Shown: positions 1 to 8,704 of the stretch, piece after piece
How positions within the stretch are numbered: the first letter of the stretch is position 1
Layout of the letters: every line of letters starts with the position of its first letter
NCBI GenBank assembly: GCA_017561025.1
Contig: JAFZDU010000064.1
Coordinates: 1 to 64,000 of the forward strand
Origin: Bacteroidales bacterium
Lineage (GTDB): Bacteria > Bacteroidota > Bacteroidia > Bacteroidales > F082
Direction of reading: 5' to 3'
Length of the DNA: 64,000 bases
Notes under the pieces: generated by a model
What the model was told of the DNA's origin: nothing
Seen by the model: only the letters and a program-made list of their open reading frames with translations
Database searches by the model: none
Translations under genes and position numbers: made by a program

Positions 1-1016
1 CCCAGATTCTTATTAGCTCTCAAATCCTCCTGAGCTTCTTCGTCAAGCGATGCAATCAAAAGTCCAGTATCTTTGTAATAAATCTTATATAGTTTAGGAT
101 CATAGTTGCCCTTTAGGGGAAGTTCCGGCTGATTCAGGCAGTAGCAGACGTTTATAACGCCAGCATCAGCAAGCCATTCAACACAACCAACATAATCTCG
201 ATTACGTGCATTCTTGCCAATCTTGGTTATCTGGAAACGTTTATTTTCTTTAGCCAGGAATGTAGAGATATGGTTGTATACAGCTTTGACCTTTGCTTTG
301 TCCAGGCCCTCTACATATTTGGTGATATCCTCCTCATAGTCTCTCAGTAGCTGTTTCTGTATACCCAATGTTCCGCTGAAATTCTTATTTTTGATATACG
401 TATTGACCACCTCTGGCATACCACCGATAGTTGCATAGTCGCGGAAAAGTCCAAAAAGAATGTCCATCTGCAAATTGTTAAGCGGTTTCACCTCTATCAT
501 GTGTTGAAAAAGTTCCTCCACAAAATCCTCGGTATAACCCTTTGCCCATAGAAACTCTTCGAAATCCATTGAATGCATCTCATAGTCTTCCTTGTAACCT
601 ACACTATTGGATTCTATTTCCCGATAGTTAATACCCATCAATGAACCAGAACAAATCACATCAAATCGTCCATCTAGTTTAAAAAACTTCAATGAAGTAG
701 CGCAATTGGGACATGCTTGCAGCTCATCAAAAAAGAAAATAGTTTCATCTGGTACAAACTTCAGTTCAGGATTAAGCAAGGAGATGTTTTTAAGAATCGC
801 ATCAACTTCAAATCCATCTTCAAAGATATTCTTATATTTGGGCTGCTCTACAAAATTTATTTGGATAACATTCTTATAATTTTGATATGCAAACCACTCA
901 ACAGAGCGAGTCTTTCCAATCTGACGAGCACCTTTTATAATAAGCGGTTTCCTATCAGGATTGTTTTTCCAATCCATCAAATATGCATCTATCTTTCTCT
1001 TAAGCAGTTTATCCAT
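1..1016 (-). CDS. AAA ATPase with DUF4143-type C-terminal region (3' end outside window)
   Basis: The reading frame is open from an ATG at 1016 to the left edge, so the C-terminus is missing. The N-terminus carries a Walker A motif (GARQIGKT) about 30 residues in and a Walker B motif (IFFFDELQ) near residue 95, the pattern of the AAA_14/DUF4143 ATPases. A following segment (SGSLMGINYRE, then EFLWAKGY) is also typical of that family. These single-gene ATPases are widespread in Bacteroidota, often in accessory regions, and their biochemical role is poorly known. A promoter-like box lies 24 bp upstream. The gene stands apart from the HNH gene by about 240 bp in which I see no other gene. Confidence 0.85.
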   Translation of the reverse strand, partial: MDKLLKRKIDAYLMDWKNNPDRKPLIIKGARQIGKTRSVEWFAYQNYKNVIQINFVEQPKYKNIFEDGFEVDAILKNISLLNPELKFVPDETIFFFDELQACPNCATSLKFFKLDGRFDVICSGSLMGINYREIESNSVGYKEDYEMHSMDFEEFLWAKGYTEDFVEELFQHMIEVKPLNNLQMDILFGLFRDYATIGGMPEVVNTYIKNKNFSGTLGIQKQLLRDYEEDITKYVEGLDKAKVKAVYNHISTFLAKENKRFQITKIGKNARNRDYVGCVEWLADAGVINVCYCLNQPELPLKGNYDPKLYKIYYKDTGLLIASLDEEAQEDLRANKNL

Positions 1017-1039
1017 ATCTCAATTTATTTATCACACGT

Positions 1040-1048
1040 GCAAAGATA
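1040..1048 (-). promoter_or_regulatory. Bacteroidota-type -7 box for the ATPase gene
   Basis: On the minus strand this reads TATCTTTGC, matching the TAnnTTTG -7 consensus of Bacteroidota sigma-ABfr promoters. It sits 24 bp upstream of the ATG at 1016. No good -33 TTTG was found at the expected distance. Confidence 0.5.
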
Positions 1049-1257
1049 ACAATTTTCACATAATCCATGTTATAATTGGGCAATATTTTCACATTATTCA
1101 CACCATTTTAGGCTATAAAAATCACATTTTCCCCAATATAATCCTTGCTGGACATTGGATTCAGGAGAGATTGAGTTAAGAGAATAATATTACCATATTT
1201 CAGAGACGCAATTATTTATATTGTCGCACCTTTTAAACAAATATTTTCGTCAATCTC

Positions 1258-2337
1258 TCAACAAAAATCTTCTAGGACATCTCCTTCAGTCCATTCTTTA
1301 CCTATAGAAAGCGTGTAATATTTTTCTGCCCCTTTTTTAGAAAAGAATGTACGAATACTTTTGTGTATAAAGAAACCATCTTCGTATCTTATTTCTGTTA
1401 AAGCAAAGTTTGTTGCTCCACTAGTTGTCGTTATAACTGCGATATGGCTACGGTCAAGTGAAAGTTCCGCTTTTACAATTTCAGAATGATATAGTTTATT
1501 TTGACAGAAAGTTTTATCTTGTACAAGATTACCCATATACTCTTCTAATGGAGACTCTGAACTTAAGTCAGGACACAATGGAAATTCCGTTGGTATTTTC
1601 CAGTTTATTTGTTTAGCTCCTGGCGTCATCGAATCTTTGAGAGCAAAAGATTGATCTTCATTGAATCTAATGGGTTCAGCTTCTATTTCCGCTCTTTGTT
1701 TTGCATATGATTTACGTTGTTCCATAGCCGTCCAGTCTGATTTCAATAAATCATCTGATCTATTGGAATAATCATCTTCATAAATCCATTCTCCATAGCC
1801 TCGTCTTTCACCTGTTAATTTAGTATCGTGATTATCCGCCTGTGCCCACCTGTCAAGATGTTTACGACATTTAGCAGCTTCTTCTTTTGTAACAATTCTC
1901 ATCCATGATATATCTGGCTCAAATGCTAAATGTCTAAGTATTGATGGGTCATTTAAAAAAGCTTCAACTGATCCACATAGAAATATGATTTTATTACGTG
2001 TATAAGGATTATTAAGAGCATTCTCTAATCTTGTAACCCAACGAAGGTTCTCTGGACGGTTATTACATCTGTTTGTATCTATATGATCCACTACCATTTC
2101 AGGATCTTCTGGCACTCCATGAAATGCCGTGGCGACGATCTGATGAATACGCACACCTGCTATCTTCATATAACCATCACTATCATCTTTTTTTCCAAAT
2201 GTCCATTTATTATCTAATGGAGCCAAGCGACCACCTTCTTTCTGATGACGATATACAGAAGCATTATCACGTACTGAATACAATCTATCCTTATATACGC
2301 ATCTCTTCTCTGTTTCAAAATCATTCAAATATACCAT
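1258..2337 (-). CDS. HNH endonuclease-domain protein, last gene of the McrB-like operon
   Basis: The 359-residue protein has an HNH core at about residues 62-110. Its motif (RIHQIVATAFHG, then VVDHIDTNRCNN, then PENLRWVT) gives His65, Asp84-His85 and Asn93 as likely metal and catalytic ligands, as in NUMOD-associated HNH_3 nucleases. The remaining 240 residues have no domain I recognise. The gene starts 11 bp after the second stop of the DUF2357/HTH gene, so it is probably cotranscribed with the McrB-like pair. It could be a second effector nuclease of that system. It could also be a homing-type HNH gene that merely lies downstream. Confidence 0.75.
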   Translation of the reverse strand: MVYLNDFETEKRCVYKDRLYSVRDNASVYRHQKEGGRLAPLDNKWTFGKKDDSDGYMKIAGVRIHQIVATAFHGVPEDPEMVVDHIDTNRCNNRPENLRWVTRLENALNNPYTRNKIIFLCGSVEAFLNDPSILRHLAFEPDISWMRIVTKEEAAKCRKHLDRWAQADNHDTKLTGERRGYGEWIYEDDYSNRSDDLLKSDWTAMEQRKSYAKQRAEIEAEPIRFNEDQSFALKDSMTPGAKQINWKIPTEFPLCPDLSSESPLEEYMGNLVQDKTFCQNKLYHSEIVKAELSLDRSHIAVITTTSGATNFALTEIRYEDGFFIHKSIRTFFSKKGAEKYYTLSIGKEWTEGDVLEDFC

Positions 2338-2348
2338 AATAATTAATT

Positions 2349-2459
2349 TTAAAGCTGATTAGGGACTATATCTATGTGAGCACCTAGAACCAATGCTATA
2401 CGAGACAGTATGTCAAGGCCTACAGAACATTTACCTAGCTCAATACGACTCAAATTATT
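2349..2459 (-). pseudogene. C-terminal HTH fragment behind an in-frame TGA
   Basis: Immediately after the TGA at 2460-2462, the same frame continues for 36 codons to a TAA at 2349-2351. It reads NNLSRIELGKCSVGLDIL and then SRIALVLGAHIDIV, which is the second half of an Xre/Cro helix-turn-helix. The first half (SQVKLSDLMMKVKKS) is the last stretch before the TGA. The TGA therefore falls in the turn or recognition-helix position where other family members have a residue such as Gln or Arg. Either the gene is recently nonsense-mutated, from CGA for example, or the TGA is read through or is a sequencing error. Confidence 0.75.
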
Positions 2460-4784
2460 TCAACTCTTTTTAACCTTCATCATCAAGTCTGAAAGCTTAA
2501 CTTGACTTGGCACAGCCATTTGGTTACCTTTCGCATTAGATAGATCACTGATTTTCCATTTATATTGTATCCATTCTTGTTCCGTATGTTCACGATCTAA
2601 ACTATAGACTATATAAATTTCATCTTTCTTATCATCTTCATTCTTCGATGGTGGATAATCCATGCGCAACAAATCGGAACGTCTAAAAACTCGCGGTCCT
2701 TCATCTGCTAGTCTAACAAGCTCCACACTCTCACCATGTGTATGCAAAAGAATGTAGCGGCTTGAAACAAGACTTTGGCTCAATCGTACAGATCCATTTT
2801 GTGTTCCTGTACGGAAATTGTATAGTCCAGTTTTACGAATCCACTCCAAATGTTTTTCATTCTTCACATAGCCCAATACAACCCAAGTATCATCAGGAAG
2901 GAAATCACGATTATCTCCAGCTGGTTCTGGCATCTGTTCGTGAATTTGTTTTGAAGGTGTGTTGTACACGTGATTCATATAATACGACATTCTCTCACGT
3001 TGACTTGTACGGTCAAGCATATGTTCCACTATTTTTAATAGGAATACCTGCAATGTGGTGAGTTCTTCATCATAATTAGACGGTGTCAAGCAGAAAGCAC
3101 CTAAGCCAGGAATAATTTCATGAAATCCTTTTAATCTACGTTGAACAGTACCTGGATAAAGAATATAAGCTCCACTAGTACGACGAATAGCATCTTTATA
3201 TGCATGCATTTTCAACAGGTCTGCACGCTTGTATATACCTTCTTCTTGCTCTTTCTTTTCATTAAGTAAGTTCTCCGATATTTCGTCTTCATTTACTGAC
3301 TCATCCAGACCAAGATCAACTTTATTAACTCTGTATTTTGCATCAAAATGAATATGAACGATTATGTCTTCTTTCTCTGCTTGTTCCATGTTAATTTCTC
3401 CTGGCCATATAGATAGTGTATAGTCAGGACGCATATTCATTGTCCAAGATCCTGCCTTATACAATTCTTCACTCTCTCTTGTATGAACAAAAGTACGGTT
3501 ATAGTAGAATCTTACATTAAACTTACGTTTTCCCGCATCGTACAGTCCCTCTATCATCGTCATTTTACCCTGTTTAATCTCAAGGTTGATTTGATCTACA
3601 TCTGTTTTAACTAAATTATTAATGCTGACAGGATCTATATCAAACACCCTGCTAATGACTTCTAATAGTTTAAAGAACACCCAGTATTCATATAGCACTG
3701 CTACATTTCGCTTACCAGCCTCATATACATCATCTCCACCTTTCCAAGACAACTTAGCAGCAAGATCAAACATCAACCAAGCCTGGAGAATCTCTCTATA
3801 GCCCTCCTTGCGTTGAAGTACAGGACTATTTAAATTTAATTGCGAAGGCATAGACACTTGCTTCAAAAAGAGAGTGTTTAAATGTCCGTTCAGCACATCC
3901 ATAGTCTTGTCAATCTCCGCTTTTAACCGATCATTAGCATTCTTTTTACTACGTAGGTCTGAACAGAAAGAACTAAAAGATCGAATTACAAATTTTATAA
4001 ATTGATTCTCTGGATTATCCAAAGTATCTCGCTTATAGGCAACAGTCAAGGTGCGAGGTATAGAACCTACTCCAAGAGGCAATCCCATGTCACAAGCATT
4101 CTGCACCGGTATACGATCACGTGAAGTCGCTATTTGGTGCATATTTTTTCGGCTCAATCGCTTTACATTACACACATTACGCTCAACTGTGGTTTCTTCC
4201 CACTTGCGCACTGGATTGGAAATGATTTTGTGTATAGCCTCTTGAAAAGCGTTGCTTTCAACAATACTTCTAACAAAAGCATAACGCTGGTAAAGTGTTT
4301 GTTGTGGAGTATCATAATCTATTTCCAGTTTTTGCGTAACAGGACTTCCCTGCATCAATACCAAATCGGTATAGTATGCAGTAATATCTTCCAGCATCTT
4401 ACGATAATCTGTCCGATATTCTGCTTTTACCGACTTTATTTCCATACTCACTTTGGCAACCTCACAGTCCAAAACTGTATCTTTGATGACAAGCGACAGT
4501 GAACCTACATATATTCCTGTTTTCAATGTACCAGCATTCGGATGCCGAGGGGAATGGGAAAAATGTACAATTTCATCTTCTTTTATAAATTGATATGTAT
4601 GCCCATCATCTGAGACCAATTCATACTCATATGTACATCCCTCTTGCAACTGCCATCGAGATTCACCATAATCAACAGCATCATCCTCATCAAATAGCAT
4701 TGCGTTGCCAGAGGAAGGATAAACACACAACTTGACTTCTCCAAAGTTGCCTATTATAGGTATTTCTAATTTTTCTACTTGCAT
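2460..4784 (-). CDS. DUF2357 / McrC-like PD-(D/E)XK nuclease of a McrBC-type system
   Basis: This 774-residue protein is the partner of the McrB-like GTPase 3 bp upstream. Residues 1-250 form the DUF2357-type N-terminal region. YEYWVFFKLLE at 365-375 is typical of the McrC/DUF2357 nuclease entry helix. RPDYTLSIW at 452-460 and HFDAKYR at 479-485 supply the Asp and Asp-x-Lys of a PD-(D/E)XK active site. A further domain at about 640-745 (from DDTWVVLGYV to KWKISDL) is unassigned. The frame ends at a TGA in the middle of a helix-turn-helix whose second half follows in frame, so the intact protein would be about 811 residues. The nuclease core itself looks complete. Role inferred: DNA cleavage subunit of a modification-dependent restriction system. 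Confidence 0.85.
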   Translation of the reverse strand: MQVEKLEIPIIGNFGEVKLCVYPSSGNAMLFDEDDAVDYGESRWQLQEGCTYEYELVSDDGHTYQFIKEDEIVHFSHSPRHPNAGTLKTGIYVGSLSLVIKDTVLDCEVAKVSMEIKSVKAEYRTDYRKMLEDITAYYTDLVLMQGSPVTQKLEIDYDTPQQTLYQRYAFVRSIVESNAFQEAIHKIISNPVRKWEETTVERNVCNVKRLSRKNMHQIATSRDRIPVQNACDMGLPLGVGSIPRTLTVAYKRDTLDNPENQFIKFVIRSFSSFCSDLRSKKNANDRLKAEIDKTMDVLNGHLNTLFLKQVSMPSQLNLNSPVLQRKEGYREILQAWLMFDLAAKLSWKGGDDVYEAGKRNVAVLYEYWVFFKLLEVISRVFDIDPVSINNLVKTDVDQINLEIKQGKMTMIEGLYDAGKRKFNVRFYYNRTFVHTRESEELYKAGSWTMNMRPDYTLSIWPGEINMEQAEKEDIIVHIHFDAKYRVNKVDLGLDESVNEDEISENLLNEKKEQEEGIYKRADLLKMHAYKDAIRRTSGAYILYPGTVQRRLKGFHEIIPGLGAFCLTPSNYDEELTTLQVFLLKIVEHMLDRTSQRERMSYYMNHVYNTPSKQIHEQMPEPAGDNRDFLPDDTWVVLGYVKNEKHLEWIRKTGLYNFRTGTQNGSVRLSQSLVSSRYILLHTHGESVELVRLADEGPRVFRRSDLLRMDYPPSKNEDDKKDEIYIVYSLDREHTEQEWIQYKWKISDLSNAKGNQMAVPSQVKLSDLMMKVKKS

Positions 4785-4787
4785 TCT

Positions 4788-6512
4788 TTACGCTTCTGCA
4801 AAACTTGTGAATCCGTTTTCAAGAGCCGTCTGCATCATACGCTGAATCTTATCAGCTGCTTCTGGAAATTTAGCATAGTGTAAATTTTCACAGATGATTG
4901 CCTCTGTTGTATGACCATCTTTCATACACATTCCCCATAGAGCTTTCAATGCTGGTTCCAGTTTCTTACGACTACCATGGAGTTTTGGCAATAATTTCTG
5001 TACAATAGCTGCATCCAATATTTCCTCATCAGTCATGCCATTGGCACATGACTTAGCATTGGTTATGAAACGATAGATTTCTGTTGCTGAACGATAACCA
5101 AATTCAGCATTTACCTTCTTCAATACCTTAAAGAAGCTAATTAATGTTTGATGTGCCAACTCACTACTTTCTGCTTCCTTCTTTGTTGATTTCTCCACAA
5201 AGTCCTTTCCCATGTTTGCACACTCACCATTCGCAGCCTCAATATTAACACTCATATCTTGAGTCAAGAACTTATCCATTTCTTTGTCAGAAATCTTAAA
5301 TTCAATTACATTAGCACGATCAAGTACCTTAGGTGAGAACATATAGGTTGTTTCATCCACATTAATTGTACCGATGATAAAGAGATTCCTTGGTAAGGCA
5401 ATCTTAGCAGGAACTTCTGAGTCGCATTCATCCGGCTTTTCCCAAAGAGGAATCTCTTGATGACTTTCTAATGCAGAAAGAAAATCTGCAAAGTATCGTT
5501 CCACATAACTCAGGTTCATCTCATCAAGAACAAGGAAATAAGGTTTGTTAGGATTTCGAAGTGCACGCATCATTATCTGCAAAGCACCACTCTCAGGTTG
5601 CATATATTCTCCAGGTTTAAGGGCATTAGGATAACCCAACAGAGGTTCACGATTAGTCCAGTCTGCACCCACAGGCACAACGCAAAGTTGCTGTTCAACA
5701 TTCTCGCTCATAGCACGTGCAAAAGCCAATGCCAACTGAGTTTTACCAGAGCCTGCCAAACCACTTAATATCACGAAAGGCTTAGTCATTAGCGAGCAAG
5801 CATAACGCTGTATGAGTTTGTCCCCATATATAAGGCCAGTTTTCTTGATAGCTTCAACGAGAGTAGGTATATGGAAGGTGTTATTATTTATTGGCATATC
5901 TTCGTTTGGTGTATAGATTTGTGGATTTACAAATGTTTCATCATTTATGTTATCGAGTTTTCCGTCAAAAATCTTTTGATATAGTTGACAAATATAATTT
6001 AGTGATTCAAGAACATTATCCACATCCAAACTAGATGTATCTATTTCATTATTGAGAATACGAATGGGAAATACAGAATGAATGAAAGAGTTATTGTATT
6101 TTTTTTCAGCATTTTTTTGGGGAATATTATTCTCTTTGAAATATTCTCCAATCGTTTGGGTATGGGATAAATTCCATGAAACTTTTGGCGTATTTGTTAC
6201 GCTAATTCCATATGAAACTATAAGAATTTGAGCATTGGAATAATAAAGCAATACCGGATATATGCCATTTGAAGTTTGTTGATTATATCCAGTAAAAGAG
6301 ATCCAGGGAATATATGTTAAATTACCAATTCCTATGCTTGCCTTAACACTTAATCCCATATAAGATTTTGCTATTTTATTTACTTCAGAAACATACTTTG
6401 TATAATTATTTTCAGAAGTGGCCTTTACTGCTATATTTAAAAAATCAATCAAACTTTGATTTTGGAATTCATCATTTACAAGTGTAATTTCATTTAGATT
6501 TTGATTTGCCAT
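4788..6512 (-). CDS. mcrB: McrB-type AAA+ GTPase with MrcB N-terminal domain
   Basis: The 574-residue protein has an N-terminal MrcB_N/DUF3578 domain (about 20-185), the presumed DNA-recognition module. A McrB AAA+ motor follows. Walker A is GLAGSGKT at 251-258, Walker B is FLVLDEMN at 326-333, the McrB-type sensor region is GTINVDE at 381-387, and LDRA at 397-400 carries the likely arginine finger. McrB proteins hydrolyse GTP to translocate DNA and activate the McrC nuclease. Here the nuclease is the DUF2357 gene that starts 3 bp downstream. A -7 box sits 16 bp upstream of the start. The N-terminal domain suggests recognition of modified DNA, but the modification cannot be deduced. Confidence 0.9.
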   Translation of the reverse strand: MANQNLNEITLVNDEFQNQSLIDFLNIAVKATSENNYTKYVSEVNKIAKSYMGLSVKASIGIGNLTYIPWISFTGYNQQTSNGIYPVLLYYSNAQILIVSYGISVTNTPKVSWNLSHTQTIGEYFKENNIPQKNAEKKYNNSFIHSVFPIRILNNEIDTSSLDVDNVLESLNYICQLYQKIFDGKLDNINDETFVNPQIYTPNEDMPINNNTFHIPTLVEAIKKTGLIYGDKLIQRYACSLMTKPFVILSGLAGSGKTQLALAFARAMSENVEQQLCVVPVGADWTNREPLLGYPNALKPGEYMQPESGALQIMMRALRNPNKPYFLVLDEMNLSYVERYFADFLSALESHQEIPLWEKPDECDSEVPAKIALPRNLFIIGTINVDETTYMFSPKVLDRANVIEFKISDKEMDKFLTQDMSVNIEAANGECANMGKDFVEKSTKKEAESSELAHQTLISFFKVLKKVNAEFGYRSATEIYRFITNAKSCANGMTDEEILDAAIVQKLLPKLHGSRKKLEPALKALWGMCMKDGHTTEAIICENLHYAKFPEAADKIQRMMQTALENGFTSFAEA

Positions 6513-6527
6513 TTCTTAATAATTTTT

Positions 6528-6536
6528 GCAAATATA
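6528..6536 (-). promoter_or_regulatory. -7 box for the mcrB operon
   Basis: The minus strand reads TATATTTGC 16 bp upstream of the mcrB ATG, matching TAnnTTTG. The surrounding 180 bp between mcrB and the RES gene is very AT-rich and holds no other gene I can see. Confidence 0.55.
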
Positions 6537-6692
6537 TCAAATTAATATAAAAAAAAAATAAAACAGTTTGATTATAATTTAGACATTTTATTCACTTCCA
6601 AAATTTCCTCATAAAGACATTGAAGCATGTTGATTAAACACAAGAACCACCACATCTTTTTCTTAACTTTGTAAGCGCTAAAAACAACACAA

Positions 6693-7871
6693 TTATTCAA
6701 TTGTAAATGGCCCGCTAGCTCTAACTTTCACATCAACAGGAGTTCCTGTATAATCTAACACAATACCATTTGAAGGACAACCAACCACCATATGGGGCAA
6801 TATAACGAACTCTGCATTCTTTAATTTTTTTTCAAGATATCCCATTTTTGATTGTTCATATTTCTCTCGTAATATTTCTTTCTCCGTTTTTTCTTTTTCA
6901 ATTTTCTTCCAAAACATGCGTGTAGTATTCTCTTTTAACGACTCATATTCATAACATGAAGGCTTTGATATTTCAAACAATGACGCCAAGCAATAACAAT
7001 AATGGGAAGAATTATTACTTTCAATAACAGGTAGTGCAATATTCTCTAAAAAGTTCTTGTCATATGGAAAATCATTACTCATGTGAGTAGATGTGTATAT
7101 AACACCCCATATTACATCTAGATCAATTTCACTTTTTTCCTTTTGGGTGATTTTTCTATTATTGCTAATTATAGTTTCAATTAGCATTTGTGAAATTATA
7201 TATTCAGGCTTAAAAACATCCGATGAATTTTTCACTATGAAACTACATGCTAACACCAATGGGATACGTCGAATTGTTTGAGCTAACGATTCTGTATTAT
7301 AATCACTATCGTTGGGTATTCTTAAATCAAACACCTTAAAATCATACTTTACTTTGTAGGCAGAGAACATCAGATTATTAAAGATAGGTCTTCGCATTTC
7401 TTCCCAACAAGAGTAAACACTATTACCAAGGTACAAACAAGGGTAGCCAGGACTACTATATCTTTGTGTACTAACAATTCCTCTCTTATTTAATGGGATA
7501 TGAAACATATCTTGTATAGAAAATTCTTCTCCGTTTTTTCGTTCACGGGCCCTATAATAAAACTCTTCAGGCTTGACTTCTACACAACCTATACTCGCAA
7601 ACAAACCTTCTGTTTCTGTATCTCCATTCATCATTGTGTTAAACATTATATACGCTTCTCCTTTTCTACCATCATAGTATAGTTCGAGTACATCTGATAA
7701 TTTTGTACACAAGGCCTTTATTTCGCTTATTTCACCTTCTTTAACCATATCTAAACCTGAAACAAGGCTGATATAATTATCAAATGTCTTTTGCATATCC
7801 TGCACGAAGTCATCCACCCATCTACATGGAAACATTACATTTACTTCTCTCTGAAAATCTTCTATAGTCAT
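6693..7871 (-). CDS. RES-domain protein (NAD+-degrading toxin family)
   Basis: The 392-residue protein contains a RES-type core in the middle. FYYRARE at 104-110 supplies the conserved Arg, and CLYLGNSVYSCWEEM at 145-159 supplies the Glu that follows an LYLG motif. A Ser-containing segment (LACSFIVKNSSD) comes later. RES domains of the Res/Xre toxin family degrade or phosphorolyse NAD+. This protein is about twice the size of a classical Res toxin, with an extra N-terminal helical region (1-95) and a C-terminal tail. No Xre antitoxin gene is next to it. The position between the McrBC genes and Wadjet suggests a stand-alone abortive-infection effector, but this is inference. A metabolic or regulatory RES protein is the alternative. 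Confidence 0.65.
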   Translation of the reverse strand: MTIEDFQREVNVMFPCRWVDDFVQDMQKTFDNYISLVSGLDMVKEGEISEIKALCTKLSDVLELYYDGRKGEAYIMFNTMMNGDTETEGLFASIGCVEVKPEEFYYRARERKNGEEFSIQDMFHIPLNKRGIVSTQRYSSPGYPCLYLGNSVYSCWEEMRRPIFNNLMFSAYKVKYDFKVFDLRIPNDSDYNTESLAQTIRRIPLVLACSFIVKNSSDVFKPEYIISQMLIETIISNNRKITQKEKSEIDLDVIWGVIYTSTHMSNDFPYDKNFLENIALPVIESNNSSHYCYCLASLFEISKPSCYEYESLKENTTRMFWKKIEKEKTEKEILREKYEQSKMGYLEKKLKNAEFVILPHMVVGCPSNGIVLDYTGTPVDVKVRASGPFTIE

Positions 7872-7892
7872 AATATGTAGTTATTTGTTTTA

Positions 7893-8666
7893 TCACCGCT
7901 CTATCAACACCTCATACACCTGTTCGCAGATTGACTGCATACCTGCGTATGTAGGGTGTCCATCCATTTTTTCAATGTCCTCCAAAACGATATTGGTCAC
8001 TCCATAATGCTTGCATATATTCTGTATGGACTTTGCATATGGCTTGCTCAACCCAGGAAAGCCATCATCGCCATTGGTGATGCTATACACAATGGCGTCT
8101 GGATAATATGCCTGAAGACTTGCAAGCATCTTGCTGAATGCAGGACGGAAACATTTTAAATCGGCATCCGTCCAGTTTTTGTATACATATTTGCCTAGTT
8201 CCACTCCTGCCCAACTATCATTGGTTCCACCAAAGACAAGGATGATATCTGGGTCACCATTGTAATCAACACCAAACGAATTCTTCCCGACGCGATGCAT
8301 GAAAGACAAATCAGTACCGGCAACATCCAAACCATTGTAATGAGTATTCGAAACAACAGAGCCAGAGTAAGAATTCGAAATCTCAAGTTCAAACTCAGGT
8401 TTCTGGCACAACATATACCACCAAGTCTTATCCACAGACGTCACATCGGTATTGCCCTTATGAGGATAATACACGTAATAGTCGTTGGGATTGCCCGCCA
8501 TATCCATGTTAGACCAGCCTTCAAAAGTGGAATAGCTATCACCCATAATGGAAATCTTCTTGACGGAATCATCCGCACCATTAGGAGAATCAAGGTTATC
8601 AGGATTACATGAACATAACATCATTGCCATCAAAAGAGTTATAATATTCAACAGTGTTTTCTTCAT
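7893..8666 (-). CDS. SGNH/GDSL-family hydrolase lipoprotein
   Basis: The N-terminus is a lipoprotein signal (MKKTLLNIITLLMAMM followed by LCSC), with Cys20 as the lipidated residue. Block I is IMGDSYS with the nucleophile Ser44. Block III is GGTND at 146-150, and block V is DGHPTYAGM near residue 240, giving the Asp-x-x-His pair. All catalytic blocks of an SGNH esterase or lipase are therefore present. The likely role is removal of acyl or acetyl groups from glycans or other substrates at the cell envelope. It lies 38 bp downstream of the alcohol dehydrogenase and on the same strand. It is not an obvious defence gene. Confidence 0.88.
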   Translation of the reverse strand: MKKTLLNIITLLMAMMLCSCNPDNLDSPNGADDSVKKISIMGDSYSTFEGWSNMDMAGNPNDYYVYYPHKGNTDVTSVDKTWWYMLCQKPEFELEISNSYSGSVVSNTHYNGLDVAGTDLSFMHRVGKNSFGVDYNGDPDIILVFGGTNDSWAGVELGKYVYKNWTDADLKCFRPAFSKMLASLQAYYPDAIVYSITNGDDGFPGLSKPYAKSIQNICKHYGVTNIVLEDIEKMDGHPTYAGMQSICEQVYEVLIER

Positions 8667-8704
8667 AATTTATTCCAATTCAATCAGATTTTTTTTACAT
8701 TCTC

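Noticed and set aside
2460..2462. TGA as a recoded codon (selenocysteine, glycine or tryptophan)
   Set aside because: Other genes in the window, including dnaE and hipS, end at TGA, no SECIS-like hairpin was seen downstream, and the HTH family does not use Cys or Sec at this position. Nonsense mutation or sequencing error is simpler.
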